Positions 1 through 8,953 of a stretch of 64,000 nt of DNA are shown one piece after another (position 1 is the first letter of the stretch; each line of letters opens with the position of its first letter). A model generated the notes under the pieces. The model was given only the letters and a program-made list of their open reading frames with translations. It did not search any database and was not told the origin of the DNA. The stretch lies in assembly GCF_023078835.1 (NCBI RefSeq), contig NZ_CP090898.1, positions 62,001-126,000 of the forward strand. The letters are read 5' to 3'. The DNA comes from Synechococcus sp. NB0720_010 (GTDB lineage Bacteria; Cyanobacteriota; Cyanobacteriia; PCC-6307; Cyanobiaceae). A program made the position numbers and the translations under genes.

Positions 1-210
1 ACGAATCCAGTCCACGGCGGCAGCGTCATCGTCTGGGTCCACCACGACGCAGGCCAGTTGCACGCTGTAGGTGCGGTTGCGGTCACCGATCTGCAGCAGA
101 GTGCCGCTCCGCACCTGCAGCACCTCGGCCGCCAAGACCTGTCCCGGCCAGAGCAGCAGGCAGGCAGCCGCTGCAGCACAGACCCAGCGGCGGATCAGCC
201 CCAGCCTCAC
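1..210 (-). CDS. Secreted SNase-like protein, 3' part outside window
   Basis: The first 70 residues of a minus-strand gene are present and the rest lies beyond the left edge. The GTG start overlaps the ilvB stop in a GTGA arrangement, so translation is probably coupled to ilvB. A basic start (RRW) followed by an Ala/Leu-rich stretch and an ALA-type site near residue 27 looks like a signal peptide. The following segment ([15 protein letters not shown], then YSVQLACV) resembles the first strands of staphylococcal-nuclease-fold domains, which usually read as V-x-x-V-x-x-G-D then V-R-L-A-C. The catalytic residues would lie outside the window, so activity cannot be judged. Exported nuclease-like protein is an inference. 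Confidence 0.6.
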   Translation of the reverse strand, partial: MRLGLIRRWVCAAAAACLLLWPGQVLAAEVLQVRSGTLLQIGDRNRTYSVQLACVVVDPDDDAAAVDWIR

Positions 211-2060
211 AGCTTGGCGCCGCAGTTGGGGCAGTACAGGCTGGAGCTGGAGGTGCTGTGGTGGCAGCTGTGGCACTCGCGATTGGTGTCGATCGCCAGT
301 TCCGGATGGGAGGGGAGGCCCACCATCTGGGCGTTGCTGGCACCGGGGGGCACCATCGGATAGCAGTTCTCGTTGCGGCGCACCTTCACCTCAATGAAGG
401 CCGGACCGGGGTGGGCCAGGGCTTCGGCGAGTTTGGTGCGCAGTTCCTCCCGTCCTTGGATCTGAACTCCTTTGACGCCGAAGGCTTCCGCTACAGCGGG
501 GAAGTTCGGCATGCCGCCGGTCATCTCTGAGGCGCTGTAGCGCTCGCCGTAGAAGCTCTCCTGCCACTGGCGCACCATCCCCTGCCAGCCGTTGTTGAGC
601 ACCACCACCTTCACGGGGAGGTGGTACTGGCTGAGGGTCCCGAGCTCCTGGATGTTCATCAGGATGCTTGCATCGCCGGCCACGCAGATCACCGGTTCTT
701 CGGGGAAGGCGCACTGAACGCCCATGGCCGCCGGCATGCCGAAACCCATGGTCCCGAGGCCCGCGGAGCTGATCCAACGGCGGGGGAGGGTGTGCAGGAA
801 CTGCGCAGCCCACATCTGGTGCTGGCCCACGTCAGTGGTGAAGAAGGCTTTGGGGGAGAGCTCCTGCAGCATCGACACCACCTCTTGGGGCGCGATGTCT
901 CCCTCGGGTGCTGGAACCACCAAGGGGTAGTGCTGTTTCCACTGGGCGATGCGCTCGAGCCAGGCCTCGGTGCGGCCTCGGGAGTCCTCCTGGCTGGAGG
1001 CGGCCAGCAGGGCCTCGACCGCTTGCTTGACGTCGGCGACGACGGCCACATCCGGCAGACGGGTTTTGCCCATCTCTGCCGCATCAATATCGATGTGGAT
1101 GACCTGGGCCCGGGGGGCGAAGCCATCGAGGCGGCCGGTGACACGGTCGTCAAAACGGGCACCGGCGGCGATCAGCAGGTCGCAATCGGTCACCGCGAAG
1201 TTGGCGTAGGCGGTCCCGTGCATGCCGAGCATCCCCACCGAGAGGGGATGGAGCTCATCAAAGGCACCCTTCCCCATCAAGGTGGTGGTCACCGGAAGCC
1301 GGAAGCGCTCCGCCAGGGCATGGATTTCGGCGTGGGCGCCGCTGCTGATCGCCCCACCACCGACATAGAGGAGGGGACGGCGGGCATTGCGGATGAGCTC
1401 CAGCGCAGCGGAGATGGCGCTGGGGACCGGCGCGGGGGGGAGTTTGAAACCAGGGGGAACGGCCGCGCCGGGTTCAACGGGGATGTAGTCGAACTCCTCG
1501 ACTCCCACGTCCTTGGGCACGTCGATCAGAACGGGACCGGGTCGGCCGCTGGAGGCAATCAAGAATGCCTCCGAGACGATGCGGGCAATGTCCCGGGGAT
1601 CGCGCACCACCCAGGAGTGCTTCACGATCGGCAGGGTGATGCCAAAGATGTCCGTCTCCTGGAAGGCGTCCGTCCCGATGGCCGCCCGGGGGACTTGGCC
1701 GGTGATGACCACCATGGGCACGGAGTCCATGTGGGCCGTGGCGATGCCCGTCACCAGGTTGGTGGCCCCTGGACCTGAGGTGCCAAAACAGACCCCGACC
1801 TTGCCGGTCGCGCGGGCGTAGGCGTCGGCTGCGTGGGTGCCGCCCTGTTCGTGGCGCACGAGCACGTGCTTCAGCCAGCCCCTGGATTCGGCCTTGTGCA
1901 GCTCGTCGTAGATGGGAAGGATCGCGCCGCCGGGATAGCCAAAGATCGTCTCCACGCCATGGCGACGGAGGGCATCCATGAGGGCGTAACCGCCACTCAC
2001 CCGGGTCGGGGTGGAGTGATCAGCGGCGGTGGCCGCTTGTGAAACGGACGTCACGGTCAC
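207..2060 (-). CDS. ilvB: Acetolactate synthase large (catalytic) subunit
   Basis: ThDP-dependent acetohydroxyacid synthase condenses pyruvate into acetolactate, or with 2-ketobutyrate into acetohydroxybutyrate, at the start of valine, leucine and isoleucine synthesis. The 617-residue protein has the N-terminal Pyr domain with the catalytic Glu in RHEQGG (Glu71), a central domain (about 210-350), and the C-terminal PP domain with GDASILMN followed by LNN for Mg-ThDP. The start is GTG at 2060, with a second GTG two codons on. The gene lies 35 bases downstream of the M23 peptidase gene on the same strand and overlaps the next gene by 4 bases. The oddity is an extra tail of about 23 residues with two CxxC pairs (Cys596/599 and Cys610/613), a zinc-ribbon pattern not needed for catalysis. 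Confidence 0.97.
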   Translation of the reverse strand: MTVTSVSQAATAADHSTPTRVSGGYALMDALRRHGVETIFGYPGGAILPIYDELHKAESRGWLKHVLVRHEQGGTHAADAYARATGKVGVCFGTSGPGATNLVTGIATAHMDSVPMVVITGQVPRAAIGTDAFQETDIFGITLPIVKHSWVVRDPRDIARIVSEAFLIASSGRPGPVLIDVPKDVGVEEFDYIPVEPGAAVPPGFKLPPAPVPSAISAALELIRNARRPLLYVGGGAISSGAHAEIHALAERFRLPVTTTLMGKGAFDELHPLSVGMLGMHGTAYANFAVTDCDLLIAAGARFDDRVTGRLDGFAPRAQVIHIDIDAAEMGKTRLPDVAVVADVKQAVEALLAASSQEDSRGRTEAWLERIAQWKQHYPLVVPAPEGDIAPQEVVSMLQELSPKAFFTTDVGQHQMWAAQFLHTLPRRWISSAGLGTMGFGMPAAMGVQCAFPEEPVICVAGDASILMNIQELGTLSQYHLPVKVVVLNNGWQGMVRQWQESFYGERYSASEMTGGMPNFPAVAEAFGVKGVQIQGREELRTKLAEALAHPGPAFIEVKVRRNENCYPMVPPGASNAQMVGLPSHPELAIDTNRECHSCHHSTSSSSLYCPNCGAKL

Positions 2061-2095
2061 GGCGGCGGCGGACAGCGTTTTCAGATCCAGTCACC

Positions 2096-2647
2096 CTAAG
2101 GTCTGGCCTGAGAAATGGGCGTTTCCAAGCGCCTGGCGTCAGCCATTGCTCGCAGCAGCAGCACCGGGTCCAGCCAACGCTCGTTCAGCTTGACGCCCCA
2201 ATGCAGGTGAGGTCCGCTGCTGCGGCCGCTCACCCCGATGGCGCCCAGGGGTTCCCCCGTCCGTAGCCAGGAGCCCTGGCGCAGGCTCGCGCCTCCGCTG
2301 TGCAGGGTGTCCTGTTCGATCGTTCCCTGCAGATGGCAGTAAAGGTGCTCGTAGGGGCCGGAGCGAATCGTCACGCCGATGCCGCAGCTCCCGTCGTTGA
2401 TCAGCCGCTCCACCCGCCCGGCCCACCAGCTGAGCACCGGGGAGCCCAGGGGAGCGGCGATGTCCAGGCCCCGGTGGAGGCTGGAGCCGCCGGATGGGCT
2501 GCTTCTGAGCCCGTAATGGCTGGTGTAGCCGCTGAACTGGGGGACGGGGAAACGGGCCTGTTGCCAGGGGTTGGCCAGGGCGGGCCCCAGCAGCAGGGAT
2601 GCTCCGAGAAGGGCCTTAGAGCAGGCCGATGGAATGCAGCGGGCCAC
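2096..2647 (-). CDS. M23 family metallopeptidase, exported
   Basis: A 183-residue peptidoglycan-hydrolase-type protein. The hydrophobic N-terminus ([14 protein letters not shown]) is a likely signal peptide. The peptidase core follows: [14 protein letters not shown] contains the first zinc His/Asp, HLYCHL lies mid-domain, and GPHLHWGV carries the H-x-H zinc/catalytic pair of lysostaphin-type enzymes. It lacks the long coiled-coil or LysM regions of NlpD/EnvC proteins, so it is a minimal periplasmic M23 domain, probably a D,D- or L,D-endopeptidase acting on the wall. The ATG at 2647 lies 32 bases inside the 3' end of hemH; a later start inside the signal peptide is possible. It sits between hemH and ilvB on one strand. 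Confidence 0.85.
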   Translation of the reverse strand: MARCIPSACSKALLGASLLLGPALANPWQQARFPVPQFSGYTSHYGLRSSPSGGSSLHRGLDIAAPLGSPVLSWWAGRVERLINDGSCGIGVTIRSGPYEHLYCHLQGTIEQDTLHSGGASLRQGSWLRTGEPLGAIGVSGRSSGPHLHWGVKLNERWLDPVLLLRAMADARRLETPISQARP

Positions 2648-3791
2648 GACCGCTCAGCAACTCCAGCAGGAAAGCGGAGAAGCCGAGCATTGCCAAGCGT
2701 CCGTTCCAGACCTCGGAGCTGTTGTTCCAGCCCCAGGCCCACTTGTCCTGGGGATAGAGCTTGACCTGGGTTGGCAGGGCCGCGGCTTGATCCAGGTTGA
2801 CCTCTGGACCTTCCAAGGCGTGCTGGACCAGGTTGGCCAGGCCCTGAATAAAGGATGGGGTGGTGTCGAGGGCCGGAACGCGTCGGAAATTCGTGATGCC
2901 GGCTTCTGTGGCAATTTCGCGGTACTCGATATCGATCTCTTCGAGCGTTTCGATGTGCTCGCTGACGAAGCTGATGGGGACGACCACCAGGTCCTTCACC
3001 CCGGACTCCCCGAGTTCATTAAGGGCGTCATCGGTGTAGGGCTTGAGCCACTCCACCGGACCGACGCGGCTCTGGTAGGCAAGCGTGAAGGGGTTGGCGT
3101 GGCCGAGATCGGCGGCCAGCTTGTCCATGATCAGCTGGGCGCAGCCCTCGATCTCCTTTTGATAGGGGTCACCGGCTTCCTCGACGTAGCTCTTGGGGAC
3201 GCCGTGGGCGGAGAAGAAGACGTGGGCCGTGGCCGGATCGGGGCAGGCCTGGATTTCCTTGCCGATCAACTCGGCCATGGCGCCGATGTAACCGGGGTCG
3301 TTGTAGTAGCTGCGAATGCAGCGGATCGGCAGCTTGGAGAAGGCGGGGTCGCCCTGGCGCAGGCGCTGCAGTTCACGGAAGCTTGAGCCGCTGGTGCTGA
3401 TCGAGAAGTGGGGATAGAGGGGCAGGACCACCACCTCATCGATCCCATCGGCCTTGATGTCGGCCACGGCCGACTCGGTAAAGGGGTGCCAGTAGCGCAT
3501 CGCCACGTAGCTGGTGGCCTCGATGCCGCGCTGGCGCAGGGTGCTTTGCAGCTCGCGGGCCTGCTGCTCGGTGATGCGCCGGAGGGGGGAGCCCCCACCG
3601 ATGGAGCGGTAGGCGGCTTGGGACTTGCCGGCGCGCAGGCTGCTGATCAGCCAGGCCAGGGGTTTTTGTAGCGCCGGATTGGGCAGCCGGATGATTTCCG
3701 GGTCAGCGAAGAGGTTGTAGAGGAAGGGACCGACGTCCTGAATGCGCTCAGGGCCGCCCAGGTTCAGCAACACCACGCCGACCTTGGCCAT
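2616..3791 (-). CDS. hemH: Ferrochelatase with C-terminal chlorophyll-binding-type tail
   Basis: Ferrochelatase inserts Fe2+ into protoporphyrin IX, the last step of haem synthesis. From the ATG at 3791 the product has 391 residues and begins [15 protein letters not shown], the usual N-terminus; an in-frame ATG at 3803 would add four residues. The catalytic region ([16 protein letters not shown]) is intact. After a Pro-containing linker, the C-terminus carries [10 protein letters not shown], the chlorophyll a/b-binding (CAB/Hlip) motif, in a probable transmembrane helix. This tail is known in cyanobacterial and plastid type II ferrochelatases and links haem and chlorophyll supply. The gene heads a minus-strand run with the M23 peptidase and ilvB. 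Confidence 0.97.
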   Translation of the reverse strand: MAKVGVVLLNLGGPERIQDVGPFLYNLFADPEIIRLPNPALQKPLAWLISSLRAGKSQAAYRSIGGGSPLRRITEQQARELQSTLRQRGIEATSYVAMRYWHPFTESAVADIKADGIDEVVVLPLYPHFSISTSGSSFRELQRLRQGDPAFSKLPIRCIRSYYNDPGYIGAMAELIGKEIQACPDPATAHVFFSAHGVPKSYVEEAGDPYQKEIEGCAQLIMDKLAADLGHANPFTLAYQSRVGPVEWLKPYTDDALNELGESGVKDLVVVPISFVSEHIETLEEIDIEYREIATEAGITNFRRVPALDTTPSFIQGLANLVQHALEGPEVNLDQAAALPTQVKLYPQDKWAWGWNNSSEVWNGRLAMLGFSAFLLELLSGRGPLHSIGLL

Positions 3792-4012
3792 GCCCCGCTT
3801 CATCGGACAACAACAGCGGCGAGCGTAACGCTGCCGGCTGGGGGCTGGTCGCTCCCGTTCAGGCTCGATAAGGTCGGCCGGCTCGCTTTGGTCTCAAGAT
3901 CAGCCTCGAACGCCTCGATCTGGCCCTTCGGGAACACAACGCGCTGCTGGCCGCCAGCGGTGTTTCGCTGCGGCTGGAGCGCCGGGGCTCCCGGCTCGGC
4001 CTGAGGGGACCC

Positions 4013-5086
4013 TTGCCCTGCCGCAGCGGTGGGTCGGATCAGCGGGTGCAACGGATCAGCCTTGGTCTTGACGCTGACCCAGCCGGCCTCGAGCAGGCCC
4101 GCCACCAACTGAAGCTGGTCCTGCAGCAGCTTCAGCAGCAGCGCTTCTGCTGGGACGACTGGCTTCAAACCAAGGACGCTCCCACGGGGCCATTGCCCCC
4201 AGCGACGGCCTCTTCGCTTGCGGCGCGGCTGCAGCGCTTTGAGCAGGGGTTTTTCCAAGATCCGCGCCGCCGCCGCAATCCCTCCGGAGCCCGGACGACC
4301 TGGAGCAGCGCCTATCTGCCCTATGTCCGCCGCCTCGAGCGCTTGGCTGGGGATCAGGGGATGGCCTGGGGCCTGCCGCTTCTGGAGGCCGTTCTGGAGA
4401 GTTATCCCCTGGCCTCGCGGGGGCGACAGCAGTGCGGCACCACCCTCGCGGCCCTGGCTCGAGCCGAAGGGTTGGCGTTGCCCCCTGACTGGGGTGAGCG
4501 GGCGGGGGGCTATGGCCTGCATGCCGCCCAATTTCGCCAGCTCCCAAGCGACCTTCAGATCCTGGAGTGGCTTGAGCGCATTCCTAACCCCGGATGGCGC
4601 TTGGCCTACGGCCTGATGGCGACCTATGGCCTACGCAACCATGAGGTCTTCTTCACCGACCTCTCCGCCTTGGCACCCGGGGGCGATCGGGTGATCCGTG
4701 TGTTGCCCACGAGCAAGACCGGAGAGCACCAGGTTTGGCCCTTTCAACCGGAGTGGGTGGAGCGCTTCGGCTTGGAGCAACTAGGGGCTCAGCGTCAGCT
4801 TCTGCCGGCGGTCTGTACCGATCTCCGCCGCACCACCCTGCAGCAGGTCGGCCGCCGTGTTGCCGAGCAGTTCCGTCGCTACGACCTGCCCCTCACCCCC
4901 TATGACCTGCGCCATGCCTGGGCGGTTCGCACGATCCACATCGGTCTGCCCGACACGGTGGCGGCTCGGATGATGGGCCACTCCGTGGCGATCCACACCA
5001 GGACTTATCACCACTGGATCACCCGCCGGGATCAGCAGCAGGCTGTGGATACGGCCCTGGCCCGGCACCAGGCGAGCGCGGCTTAA
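4013..5086 (+). CDS. Tyrosine recombinase / phage-type integrase, solitary
   Basis: The C-terminal half has the tyrosine recombinase layout: Arg in GLRNHEVF, Lys in TSKTGEH, YDLRHAW (with Tyr where HxxR usually has His), GHS, and a TRTY nucleophile near the end. Tyr-x-x-Arg is, as I recall, tolerated in cyanobacterial members of the family. The N-terminal part looks like an arm/SAM-like DNA-binding region. The start is a problem. TTG at 4013 is the first conventional start codon, but the frame stays open back to a TAA at 3869-3871, and that extension (SLERLDLALREHNALL, then LRLERRGSRLGLRG) looks like genuine family sequence without ATG, GTG or TTG. No att sites, excisionase or cargo genes are visible. 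The gene sits between hemH and cobO in sequence of ordinary composition, which suggests a resident gene rather than a recent element. Confidence 0.85.
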   Translation: MPCRSGGSDQRVQRISLGLDADPAGLEQARHQLKLVLQQLQQQRFCWDDWLQTKDAPTGPLPPATASSLAARLQRFEQGFFQDPRRRRNPSGARTTWSSAYLPYVRRLERLAGDQGMAWGLPLLEAVLESYPLASRGRQQCGTTLAALARAEGLALPPDWGERAGGYGLHAAQFRQLPSDLQILEWLERIPNPGWRLAYGLMATYGLRNHEVFFTDLSALAPGGDRVIRVLPTSKTGEHQVWPFQPEWVERFGLEQLGAQRQLLPAVCTDLRRTTLQQVGRRVAEQFRRYDLPLTPYDLRHAWAVRTIHIGLPDTVAARMMGHSVAIHTRTYHHWITRRDQQQAVDTALARHQASAA

Positions 5087-5121
5087 CCGCGCCAGATTGG
5101 AGGCACCCCTGACCTCAAGCT

Positions 5122-5790
5122 GTGGCCGATCCCAACGCCCTGGACCAGACAGCATCGGAGTTGGGGATGGGCGGAGACCTGGCCCCTGAGGCCACAGCCG
5201 ATGCCTACCAGCGGCGCATGGCTCGCCGCAAGGAAGTGCAGCAGCAGCGGGTTGGGGAGCGCTCCCTGGAGAAGGGACTGGTGCTGGTTTTCACCGGTGA
5301 TGGCAAGGGCAAGACCACGGCAGCCCTGGGGTTGGTGCTGCGGACCTTGGGCCACGGGGAGCAGGTGGCCGTTGTGCAGTTCATTAAGGGGGGCTGGCAA
5401 CCCGGCGAGGCCAAGGCGCTGGAGCTGTTTGGTGAAGCGCTGCACTGGCATGCCCTTGGGGAGGGCTTTACCTGGGAAACCCAGGACCGCGAGCGTGACC
5501 GTGCCTTGGTGCAGCAGGCCTGGAAGCGCTCCTGCGAGTACCTCGCTGATCCCCAGCGCAAGTTGGTGGTCCTCGATGAAGTGAATGTGGCCCTCAAGTT
5601 GGGCTACCTCGATCTGGAGGATCTGTTGGAGGGATTGATGCTGCGGCCGCCCTTGACCCATGTGGCGCTCACCGGCCGCGGCGCTCCGGCGGCGTTAGTG
5701 GAGCGTGCTGATCTGGTGACGGAGATGAAGCTTGTGCGCCATCCCTTCCGGGAACAGGGGGTAAAAGCCCAGGCGGGTATTGAGTTCTAA
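5122..5790 (+). CDS. cobO: Cob(I)alamin adenosyltransferase
   Basis: CobO/BtuR-type corrinoid adenosyltransferase, which transfers the adenosyl group of ATP to cob(I)yrinate diamide in B12 synthesis and salvage. The P-loop GDGKGKTTAALG lies near residue 55. VVQFIKGG and VVLDEVNVALKLGYL, the Walker-B-like strand, follow in the usual order, and TGRGAP and DLVTEMK complete the family pattern. The product has 222 residues from a GTG start; an ATG at 5167 is an alternative, because the first 15-20 residues are not conserved-looking. It follows the recombinase gene by 35 bases and ends in a 3-base antisense overlap with a small reverse-strand ORF. Confidence 0.95.
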   Translation: MADPNALDQTASELGMGGDLAPEATADAYQRRMARRKEVQQQRVGERSLEKGLVLVFTGDGKGKTTAALGLVLRTLGHGEQVAVVQFIKGGWQPGEAKALELFGEALHWHALGEGFTWETQDRERDRALVQQAWKRSCEYLADPQRKLVVLDEVNVALKLGYLDLEDLLEGLMLRPPLTHVALTGRGAPAALVERADLVTEMKLVRHPFREQGVKAQAGIEF

Positions 5791-5993
5791 GGACTGGTCT
5801 GGGTTTGCACCGTGGCCAGGGCGCTCATCAGCACCGAGAGCCCGCTGATCAACAGCGCCCGATGCACGACCGGTTCAGCCCAGGCGCGGGGGTCTTCGGT
5901 CAGTTGTTCCACGGCCGAGAGGGTGAGCCGTGCCATGAGGCCGCTGCGGCTGGAGCCGACCGGTGGAATGGGTTGGTCCTGATGCCTGTCCAT
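5787..5993 (-). CDS. Small putative membrane protein, unknown
   Basis: A 68-codon ORF, extendable to 88 codons from a GTG at 6053, lies opposite the cobO-pyrH spacer. It contains one hydrophobic segment near its C-terminus ([19 protein letters not shown]), so a single-pass membrane protein is possible. A shorter version starts at an ATG at 5936. I do not recognise the family and see no good ribosome binding site. It fills most of an otherwise empty stretch of about 300 bases, and it converges on cobO with overlapping stop codons. It could be a chance ORF. Confidence 0.4.
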   Translation of the reverse strand: MDRHQDQPIPPVGSSRSGLMARLTLSAVEQLTEDPRAWAEPVVHRALLISGLSVLMSALATVQTQTSP

Positions 5994-6093
5994 CCAGCAC
6001 TCCCATCTGCTGGCATCGAAGCGCTCCTGGCCAGCGTCGGCAAGGGATCTCACGCTTGCTACTGTTCGGCCAACGAAGCTGCAGCACGAAGGG

Positions 6094-6807
6094 ATGGCCT
6101 ATCAGCGCGTGTTGCTGAAGCTCAGCGGCGAAGCCCTGATGGGCGAGCAGGGCTACGGCATCGATCCTGCGGTGGTGGATGCCATCGCTAAGGATGTCGC
6201 CGCTGTGGTCTCCGACGGCAGCCAGCTGGCGATCGTGGTGGGCGGCGGCAACATCTTCCGCGGTCTTAAGGGGTCCGCCGCCGGCATGGACCGGGCCACC
6301 GCTGACTACGTCGGCATGTTGGCGACGGTGATGAATGCCATCACGCTCCAGGACGGATTGGAGCGGGCCGGCATTCCCACCCGCGTCCAGAGCGCCATCT
6401 CGATGCAGGAGGTTGCGGAGCCTTACATCCGTCGCAAGGCCATCCGCCACATGGAGAAGGGGCGCGTGGTGATCTTTGCCGCCGGTACGGGTAATCCCTT
6501 CTTCACCACGGACACCACCGCTGCGTTGCGGGCCGCTGAGATCGGAGCCGACGTGGTGTTCAAGGCCACCAAGGTCGACGGGGTCTACGACAAGGACCCC
6601 AACAAGCACGCCGACGCGGTGCGTTACGAGAGCCTCTCGTTCATGGATGTCCTCAGCAAAGAGCTAGAGGTCATGGACAGCACGGCCATCGCCCTCTGCA
6701 AGGACAACGCCATCCCAATCGTGGTGTTTGATCTGTTCGGTTCCGGCAACATTGGTCGGGCTGTGCGCGGTGAGCCCATCGGCACCAGCATCCTTCCTTC
6801 GGCCTGA
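6094..6807 (+). CDS. pyrH: UMP kinase
   Basis: Hexameric bacterial UMP kinase phosphorylates UMP to UDP in pyrimidine nucleotide synthesis. The 237-residue product begins with the amino-acid-kinase motif [12 protein letters not shown] and continues with [10 protein letters not shown] and [12 protein letters not shown], then [17 protein letters not shown] and the nucleotide-binding [13 protein letters not shown]. Family length and all motifs are complete. It starts at an ATG preceded by GAAGGG. It is followed by frr after 44 bases, the conserved bacterial pyrH-frr order. Confidence 0.98.
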   Translation: MAYQRVLLKLSGEALMGEQGYGIDPAVVDAIAKDVAAVVSDGSQLAIVVGGGNIFRGLKGSAAGMDRATADYVGMLATVMNAITLQDGLERAGIPTRVQSAISMQEVAEPYIRRKAIRHMEKGRVVIFAAGTGNPFFTTDTTAALRAAEIGADVVFKATKVDGVYDKDPNKHADAVRYESLSFMDVLSKELEVMDSTAIALCKDNAIPIVVFDLFGSGNIGRAVRGEPIGTSILPSA

Positions 6808-6851
6808 CGGGTCGGCCCCTTTCTTTCTTCAGCGACGCCCTTTTTCTCGCC

Positions 6852-7391
6852 ATGGATCTCGAAGCCAGCATGCGCAAGTCGGTGGATTCCACCCAGCGCA
6901 CCTTCAACACGATTCGCACCGGCCGGGCGAATGCGTCGCTGCTCGACAAGATCCAGGTGGAGTACTACGGCGCGGATACGCCGCTGAAGTCCCTGGCCAC
7001 CATCAGCACCCCCGACTCCTCGACGATCCAACTGCAGCCCTTCGATGGCAGCTCCTTGGGGCTGATCGAGAAGGCCATTTCGATGAGTGACCTGGGGCTG
7101 ACTTGCAACAACGACGGCAAGTTGATCCGTATCAACATCCCGCCCCTGACGGAGGACCGCCGCAAGGAGCTCTGCAAGTTGGCGGCGAAGTATGCCGAGG
7201 AGGGCAAGGTGGCCCTGCGCAACGTTCGCCGCGATGCGATCGACAAGGTGAAAAAGCAGGAGAAGGAGGGCGAGTTCTCCGAGGATCAAAGCCGCGATGA
7301 GCAGGACAAGGTCCAAAAGCTCACCGACAAGTTCATTGCTGAGATCGAGAAACTGCTGGCTGAGAAGGAAGCAGACATCCTCAAGGTGTGA
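6852..7391 (+). CDS. frr: Ribosome recycling factor
   Basis: RRF splits the post-termination ribosome together with EF-G. The 179-residue product has the three-helix-bundle sequence: [20 protein letters not shown] at the N-terminus, the head domain ([21 protein letters not shown]-type strand), then [15 protein letters not shown] and [13 protein letters not shown]. The length is normal. It lies downstream of pyrH, and its TGA overlaps the GTG start of the next flavoprotein gene in a GTGA arrangement, so the three genes probably form one operon. Confidence 0.98.
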   Translation: MDLEASMRKSVDSTQRTFNTIRTGRANASLLDKIQVEYYGADTPLKSLATISTPDSSTIQLQPFDGSSLGLIEKAISMSDLGLTCNNDGKLIRINIPPLTEDRRKELCKLAAKYAEEGKVALRNVRRDAIDKVKKQEKEGEFSEDQSRDEQDKVQKLTDKFIAEIEKLLAEKEADILKV

Positions 7392-8536
7392 GCGAACCGC
7401 ACTGTTTTGATGTCGCCGTTGTCGGCGCCGGTGCTGCCGGCGGCGCAGCGGCCTTCCACCTGGCTGCGCGGGGACGTCGTGTTCTGCTGCTTGAGGCGCA
7501 GTCCCTTCCCAGGGCCAAACCCTGTGGCGGTGGCATGGCGGCCTCCGTGCAGCGTTGGTTTCCCTTTGATCTGCAGCCGGCCGTTGATCGCGTGATCACC
7601 CAGGTGAAATTCACCTGGTGCCTGGAGGATCCGGTGGTGGCGGTCCTTCCTGGCGACTCTCCGTTTTGGATCGTGCAGCGCTCCAAGCTGGACCACTATC
7701 TGGTTGAGCGGGCCGTTGCGGAGGGTGCGGAACTGCTGGATGGCTCCGAAGTGTCGTCAATCCACCGGGATGGCGATCGATGGATGTTGGAAGCCGGTGG
7801 CCATGGCTACCGCGCACGAGCCGTGATGATTGCCGATGGCTCCAACTCTCGTTTTGCCGCCCCCTTGGGCCTCGGTCCCAGTCAGCCGCGCTTTGCAGAA
7901 GCCCTGGCGGCTGAGGTTGATGCCGAGGTGTTGGAGGGGGACACGGCCCGATTCGAATTCGGTCTCGTGCGCCATGGCTTCTGCTGGGCCTTCCCCAGGC
8001 AAGGGGGCTACAGCATTGGAGTGGGCACCTTCATTGGCCGCGAAGCGGCGGATGCGGATGCGGTGTTAACCGAATTGCTTCCCTCCTTGGGCCTCGCGCC
8101 GGATGCCGGCCTGCGGCGCCGTTCTCCCCTCAGGGTTTGGGATGGTCACTACCCACTGCATGTCCCTGGCGCCGTGGTGGTCGGTGACGCGGCCTCCCTC
8201 TGTGATCCCTTTTTGGCGGAGGGGTTACGCCCGGCACTGATGAGTGGCGTGCGGGCCGCTGACGCGGTGGATCGCTATCTGGGCAGCTCCGCTGCCGATG
8301 AGCAACAGCAGGCCCTCGCTCAATACAGCGCCCAGATGCGCCAACACTGGGGCGACTCCATGGCCTGGGGCCGGCGCATTGCACAGGTGTTCTACCGGGT
8401 ACCGAAAGTGGGCTACCAGCTGGGGATCAAGCGACCGACAGCGCCGCAACGGATCGCCCAAATTCTTTCGGGCGAGATGGGTTACGGCGATATCGCCCAA
8501 CGCGTGATTAAACGCCTGCTGTTCCAGCGGGGCTGA
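7388..8536 (+). CDS. FAD-dependent geranylgeranyl reductase family protein
   Basis: A 382-residue flavoprotein. The N-terminal Rossmann motif [16 protein letters not shown] binds FAD. KPCGGGM is typical of geranylgeranyl-reductase-like oxidoreductases, and [19 protein letters not shown] is the second FAD-binding motif. The family includes ChlP, which reduces geranylgeranyl groups for chlorophyll and tocopherol, and archaeal lipid reductases. This is probably a paralogue rather than ChlP itself, because it lacks the extended ChlP C-terminus as I remember it. The substrate is unknown, with an isoprenoid chain the best guess. The GTG start is coupled to the frr stop. Confidence 0.85.
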   Translation: MSEPHCFDVAVVGAGAAGGAAAFHLAARGRRVLLLEAQSLPRAKPCGGGMAASVQRWFPFDLQPAVDRVITQVKFTWCLEDPVVAVLPGDSPFWIVQRSKLDHYLVERAVAEGAELLDGSEVSSIHRDGDRWMLEAGGHGYRARAVMIADGSNSRFAAPLGLGPSQPRFAEALAAEVDAEVLEGDTARFEFGLVRHGFCWAFPRQGGYSIGVGTFIGREAADADAVLTELLPSLGLAPDAGLRRRSPLRVWDGHYPLHVPGAVVVGDAASLCDPFLAEGLRPALMSGVRAADAVDRYLGSSAADEQQQALAQYSAQMRQHWGDSMAWGRRIAQVFYRVPKVGYQLGIKRPTAPQRIAQILSGEMGYGDIAQRVIKRLLFQRG

Positions 8537-8546
8537 GCGCTCAGCC
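8531..8546. repeat. 16-base perfect palindrome spanning two convergent stop codons
   Basis: GGCTGAGCGCTCAGCC is fully self-complementary. It contains the TGA of the flavoprotein gene (plus strand) and the TGA of the cNMP-binding gene (minus strand). It may form a short hairpin between two convergent genes. There is no T run, so it is not a classical terminator. Confidence 0.55.
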
Positions 8547-8921
8547 GACCTTGGTGCAGTCCTTGAGTTGCCTCAGGCGGTGATCAATTGAGCCCAGCAG
8601 CTCGATGGCGAACATGGGGGATTCCTGAACGGCGAAGAGGAACTTCTCGCGGTTCATCTTCAGCAGCTTGCAGTCGCTGACGGCTTTGGCATTGCCGTAC
8701 CGGCGATGCTCCGCCGTCACCAGGGCACCGGCACCAAAGACGTCGCCGGCCTGAATGACCTCATGGCCGACCTCGTCGTTCCAAGTGAGCTCAACGGTTC
8801 CTTCCAGAACCCCGAACATGCAGTCTCCGGTCTCCCCGGAGGAGAAGATCGCATCACCTGCCGTTGCCTGAATCACCTCTCCCTGGCTGGCCAGGGCACG
8901 CATGGTTTCGAGGGCGTTCAC
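8541..8921 (-). CDS. Stand-alone cyclic-nucleotide-binding domain protein
   Basis: About 126 residues forming a single cNMP-binding beta-roll: IFSSGETGDCMFGVLEG is the usual opening motif, and FGAGALVTAEHRRYGNAKA corresponds to the phosphate-binding cassette, with an Arg pair where the ligand phosphate would bind. There is no helix-turn-helix after the C-helix, so it is not a complete CRP/NtcA regulator. It may be a cAMP/cGMP sensor that works through a partner, or a domain that has lost ligand binding. The GTG at 8921 (reading NALETMRAL) is the likely start; the frame extends to 8936. It converges on the flavoprotein gene. Confidence 0.8.
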   Translation of the reverse strand: MNALETMRALASQGEVIQATAGDAIFSSGETGDCMFGVLEGTVELTWNDEVGHEVIQAGDVFGAGALVTAEHRRYGNAKAVSDCKLLKMNREKFLFAVQESPMFAIELLGSIDHRLRQLKDCTKVG

Positions 8922-8953
8922 GCAACAGCCAACCAACTGGCCCAGAGCCTAAG

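Noticed and set aside
621-1778. A 385-codon plus-strand ORF opposite ilvB, and similar long antisense ORFs across the window
   Set aside because: They lie exactly opposite recognised genes, have no family likeness, and are expected from the high GC content, which removes stop codons from the other frames.
4013-5086. Recombinase as evidence of a prophage or integrative element
   Set aside because: No att repeats, tRNA target, other phage genes or unusual base composition are seen around it; flanking genes are housekeeping.
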